Shown: piece by piece, positions 60,297-64,000 of the stretch
Layout of the letters: each line of letters opens with the position of its first letter
Position numbering within the stretch: the stretch's first letter is position 1
Assembly (NCBI GenBank): GCA_030435675.1
Contig: CM059621.1
Location: 11,780,001 to 11,844,000 of the forward strand
From: Steinernema hermaphroditum
Lineage: Eukaryota; Nematoda; Chromadorea; Rhabditida; Steinernematidae
DNA: 64,000 nucleotides
Direction: 5' to 3'
Program-made: the position numbers and the translations under genes
The notes under the pieces: generated by a model
Databases searched by the model: none
What the model was told of the DNA's origin: nothing
The model's input: the letters and a program-made list of their open reading frames with translations, nothing else

Positions 60297-63200
60297 TCAA
60301 TGGTCCTCAAATTCTTCTCTGTCGATATTTCCATCGGAGTTCGATCGTTTGAGCTTTGCAGTTAACTCCTTTTGCTCCCTCAGAAGCGCTTCGTACTCAG
60401 CGTATTCATCAACTAAGCGACTTCCGATGTAGCCTTAGTCTGGTGACATCAAAACCTACAGTATGGCTTCACCGTCGACAGATCGTTCTTGGCGATTTGA
60501 TTCTGGAGGTTTGCAGCTTTCTGCAGCCGCAGTATCATATCCAAAGCGTCTCGTGCCTCATTAACTCTTTCAAGCCACTGAGAATGTCGTTGTTTTATCT
60601 CGTAGTACTCCTAAGTATATCTATAAGGTGTAGATTTTGTGGACAAGCTCTCACCTTAGCGTCCAATCGTGCATCGGCTCTGAGGGAACTCATCGTTTTG
60701 TACTTGTTTCTCAGGTTGGCCTCATCGACTTTGGCTTGCTCCATTTCACCGAGTAGTCTCGATCTCTTCCTATCGAATTCGTCCCGTTTCGTCAGCAATT
60801 CTTCAATTTCCTCCATTTTCTGTTGTATTTTGGCGATGTTTTCTTCTTTTTGTTGATAGGACTGAAGTGATGTTCTCTCTTCGTCTTCCTTCATCTTTCT
60901 TTCCGCATTTCTCGCTTTCTCTTCCAAGTCCGCTTTCTTCTTCTCTTCATTCTGTAACGTCTATGGCTAGAAAACGACTGTTTTGTTTGGAATAAGGCCG
61001 ATTGAACTGAAGACTCAATTGAATTGATTTGTTGACCTACAAATAATTATTTGGTTCTCCTTTCCAGCAGCTACGGTGTCACTGGAGACTAGTTTTCCGG
61101 TGGAATAAGTAGTGACCAGGGAGCGATAAGAGAGCAAAAATGTGCATGTGAAGCAAACAAGAGAATCTTATAATAGAGGAATATTAGATCGTGGTGCGGA
61201 GGACCCGGTGGAACTGTTAATTTTTTTTTTAATTTTTTAAAATAATTTTCTTCTTGGAGGCCGTTTGAAAGAGGGTTTAAGCGAAATCGACGAATAAAAC
61301 AGACTTGCGAATACATACTTGGACCTAAGTAAGACAAGGCTTATACCGTTCGAGTGAGTAGTCCAGGCTTACTTTGCAGGCAGTTCATGGCATTCGAATA
61401 GCTTTTGATTTTTAATGATCATGATTATAGTCGATTATTGACCACCTTGTCTTGCTTAAAATTCTCTCCAGTGATATCATTTCTCAGCCAGGCAGAGATA
61501 AGTCATGTGCATGTGCATCAAAGAAGAGAATCTTATAATAGAGGGCTGTTGTTGTTGGCTAACTTGGAAATGTTAGATGTACTGTGGTCCGGAGGATCCG
61601 GTGGAGCCGTAAATTCGGTTTTATTTCTTATGGTCCTTAAAAAGCGCTTCACATGGTTACGGTGTCTTTTGCTTTGTTGAAAAATAAAAAAAGCTACCAA
61701 TTATTAGGCCTGGTCGAGTGGAGACTACCGGTGCCTTTCGGGAAGAGTGCGTCGGTTTCGAGCCGCGTATTATCTTAAACTTGCCTTTATGCCAAGATGA
61801 ACCTTATGAATCTCCTTTTCAACATTCTGCACTTGAGTTGAAATGAGGCCGATGTTCGCCTCCAGCTGCTGCTTCTCTTTCTTCAGTTCCTTTAGCGCTT
61901 CTTTCGTGTGCTCATCTATGATCTAAATTTTTCTAAATCTTTATAATAATTCAATGGATTTTTACCTTTTTTGTCTTCTTATCGGCTTCATTTAAAGCAA
62001 TTTTGGGAAGAGACAGTCGTGATCGGGTGCTGCTCGCCTCACTGGAAGGAGAACTGGGGGACTGACCCCTCGCTCTTCTCGCTTCCTCGATCTGAAGCTT
62101 CAAACTCTCGATTTCTGCGTTCAACTCTTTTAGTTTGGAGAGATTTTGCTTGAGTTGCACGTCCTTTCGTTTCACGAGCTGATCGGTTCTCATCGCCGAA
62201 CCCTTTTTATCAATGGACTCTGCCGAGAGATATCGCTTGTACATTGTCGGTTTTCTGAATGTAACGTAAACGACGAAATAAAGTTCTCTTACGGCTCGAG
62301 GCGTCCCAGAGTCTCAGCTACTTGGATCCGATGTTTCTTCAGGTTCTTCTCCTTGACCTTGGCTTGCTCAAACGCGAGAGCGTTTTGTGCATCGGACAAC
62401 TAAGAATGCCAGCATTAACCCGTACAGGTGCACCCCTCTCAAACCTCATCTTGGAGTTGGAACCACTTCTCCTCCAGGACACTCGCCTGCCTACTTGTCT
62501 CTTCGAGTTGTCGGTCCAACATCGCCGATATTCCGAGGTTCTTGTTTCGATGTGCCTCCATCTAATTTCAGCGTCATACGGTGGGACAGTATCAGCCAAA
62601 ACTGACCGTATTCTTAGAAATATTCGTTCCGGTGGGGTCTACCAACGAAATTTTATTGATGCTAGCGTTCCTCACAGGCAGCTTTCCAACTCTCATTTTA
62701 TCGAATTCCGACTGCTTGTCGAAAACTCTTTTCGTAAGCTTTTTGAAGTAAGTCTCCAGCTCCTGAAAATGAGCTCCCACAAGGATTAATATTTGTGGGA
62801 GTGCGGACCTGGATGGTTCTGTTGTCACGGGAAAGGCAGTTCTGGAGGTCATCGACGGCGGCTTGTTTCTCCGCCAGAATGTCTTTTAAGGCAGCTCGGG
62901 TTGATTCCACGGATGTTTCTGAAATTGTCATATCTTGGATATTTGGGTCCTCTATATATCTTGGAGATGCTGACGGATCCCTTAACTACGGCCCCCATTA
63001 CACAGTTTAAATGTTCTGCTCCGAAACTGTCTTCTTCTCTCCTTCATCTTATGAGCTACTTCATCAAATGTTTTTCCTACTTTTTTCCTTCATTCCTTCA
63101 GGAGTTGCGTCTACATCATTTCTTCTCTTAGAGATATCTGTTAGAGATGTCTTTCTCCTACCTTCAGTCGCTCCCTATCGGTCACTAATCCGGCCACATT

Positions 63201-63436
63201 CACATTCTACTCTCTTTCAGCTATCTTTTCCGATAATATCTTCAGTTTAGCCAGGTGTTTCTGCTTCTTTGTTATCTGAAGGCGCGAAGTTACGTGAGCA
63301 CAACTAACGGTCCTACGTCGTTGTAGAGGGCAGCGATGGTCGGATTTTCAGCAGGAAATGCAGCTCGGAGCTCCGCATCCCCAATATGGACGAAGAGGTC
63401 CTTTTCCTTGAGCGACTCGACAGCTTTACGATCCAT
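60297..63436 (-). CDS. Long coiled-coil protein, unrecognised
   Basis: Starts MDRKAVESLKEKDLFVHIGD at 63436 and ends SNSDGNIDREEFEDH at 60297. Exons traced with fair support: 63317-63436, about 63210-63275, about 62815-62922, 62600-62768, 62449-62560, 62290-62400, 61968-62260, 61795-61925, 60660-60960, 60470-60605, 60297-60430 (limits approximate). Heptad-rich blocks: EESLKLQIEEARRAR-type, KELKKEKQQLEANIGLI, QKMEEIEELLTKRDEFDRKR, EYYEIKQRHSQWLERVNEAR. A Ser-rich linker (GQSPSSPSSEASSTRSRLS) interrupts. The region 62930-63210 is unresolved. The extreme C-terminus resembles half an EF-hand loop. Probably a cytoskeletal or centrosomal-type scaffold; specific identity not recognised. Confidence 0.65.
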
Positions 63437-64000
63437 TGAGGCACTAAACGCAATTCGGCACTTTGGAGGGCCAACGCCACCCGGGCGCCATTAGCCGTTG
63501 CTAGGCTACTCACATCCAATAAACGAGTGGAGCGTGAGGGGGAGGTTTTGTTTTTGAACGTGATCCTCAGATTTGAACGTGATTTGAACCTCAGAATGCA
63601 TATTTAGAACCATACGGTACACAGTAGTACGATCTCTGAGGTATTCAATGTTCGATCATTTAGAATTTTGATACATGAAAGTGAAATGAAATTTAGTATA
63701 ACATCAAATATTGAGTGCTTCCGTTATGCTTTCGGGGATCTATTGAACAACTCAATCTTTGGTTTCTCTTCCTGATCCATGTCCCCAACCAGGAATTGCT
63801 ATGAATTGCTTAGCTGGAGGAGCCCACTTAACCTTAGCCACCACGTGAAATAAAGGAAAAGATTGTTTTTTGGAAATACAGATAAATGCAGGGGTGCGCA
63901 AAAAGGCGTCGGACGGGCTTCGGGCTGGGAAATGCTGCTGGGAAATCGGAGCTTTCAATTTCCACTTGCAGCCTGAGGAATTGGGCAATAGTCACTTTAA
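63437..64000. other. Right edge; possible last exon of a minus-strand gene
   Basis: Minus strand 63841-63752 reads AKVKWAPPAKQFIAIPGWGH then GSGRETKD and a stop. It could be the end of a gene whose body lies beyond the window; no splice partner can be seen. Otherwise promoter sequence of the coiled-coil gene. Confidence 0.2.

Overview
The window is nuclear DNA of a nematode, most likely a rhabditid. Evidence seen: seven divergent nuclear hormone receptors (NHRs) of the expanded nematode type, a chemoreceptor with srt-family hallmarks, another nematode-style seven-helix receptor, and very short introns (mostly 38-50 nt, GT..AG, acceptors such as TTTCAG or CTTTAG). Exon models below were built by hand from splice signals, reading-frame phase and family conservation. 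Where all phases close in one frame the model is fairly secure.

Layout. 1-2631 (+): 3' part of a type III alpha phosphatidylinositol 4-kinase. 3.3-12.4 kb: three NHR genes on the minus strand (A, B, C), with a dead mariner copy and a seven-helix receptor (+) between B and C. 13.6-15.2 kb (-): an srt-type chemoreceptor. 16.1-16.7 kb: a deleted mariner relic. 17.4-27.8 kb (+): NHR genes D, E and F, with a perfect hairpin between D and E. 27.8-33 kb: gene-poor, with a tRNA-like repeat carrying a nested MITE. 33-34.4 kb (+): NHR G. 36.9-39.2 kb (-): a small secreted protein and a secreted aspartic-protease-like protein that has lost a catalytic Asp. 39.9-40.7 kb: a 798-bp foldback element. 41.4-42.1 kb (+): a secreted or GPI-anchored Thr/Glu-rich protein. 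42.2-51.6 kb: two K-Cl cotransporters (SLC12, KCC type) arranged head to head. 52.2-53.5 kb: a decayed LTR retroelement with a tRNA-Gly-like primer site. 53.5-54.4 kb: two small divergent genes. 54.66-57.91 kb: a composite minisatellite of about 35 units grown inside a dispersed tRNA-like repeat. 58.6-63.4 kb: a multi-pass membrane protein, a small tail-anchored-type protein and a long coiled-coil protein.

The gene content is housekeeping signalling (PI4K), ion homeostasis (KCC pair) and environment-facing receptors (NHRs and chemoreceptors). I see no operon-like functional system. The most distinctive signals concern genome dynamics. First, the inverted KCC pair is a mosaic of near-identical and strongly diverged blocks with sharp edges. 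Second, NHR B and C share a homogenised ligand-domain block that includes an intron, although their DNA-contact P-boxes differ. Third, the 35-copy composite repeat seems to have expanded from one unit of a dispersed element. Fourth, one MITE has a 9-bp target duplication and sits inside another repeat.
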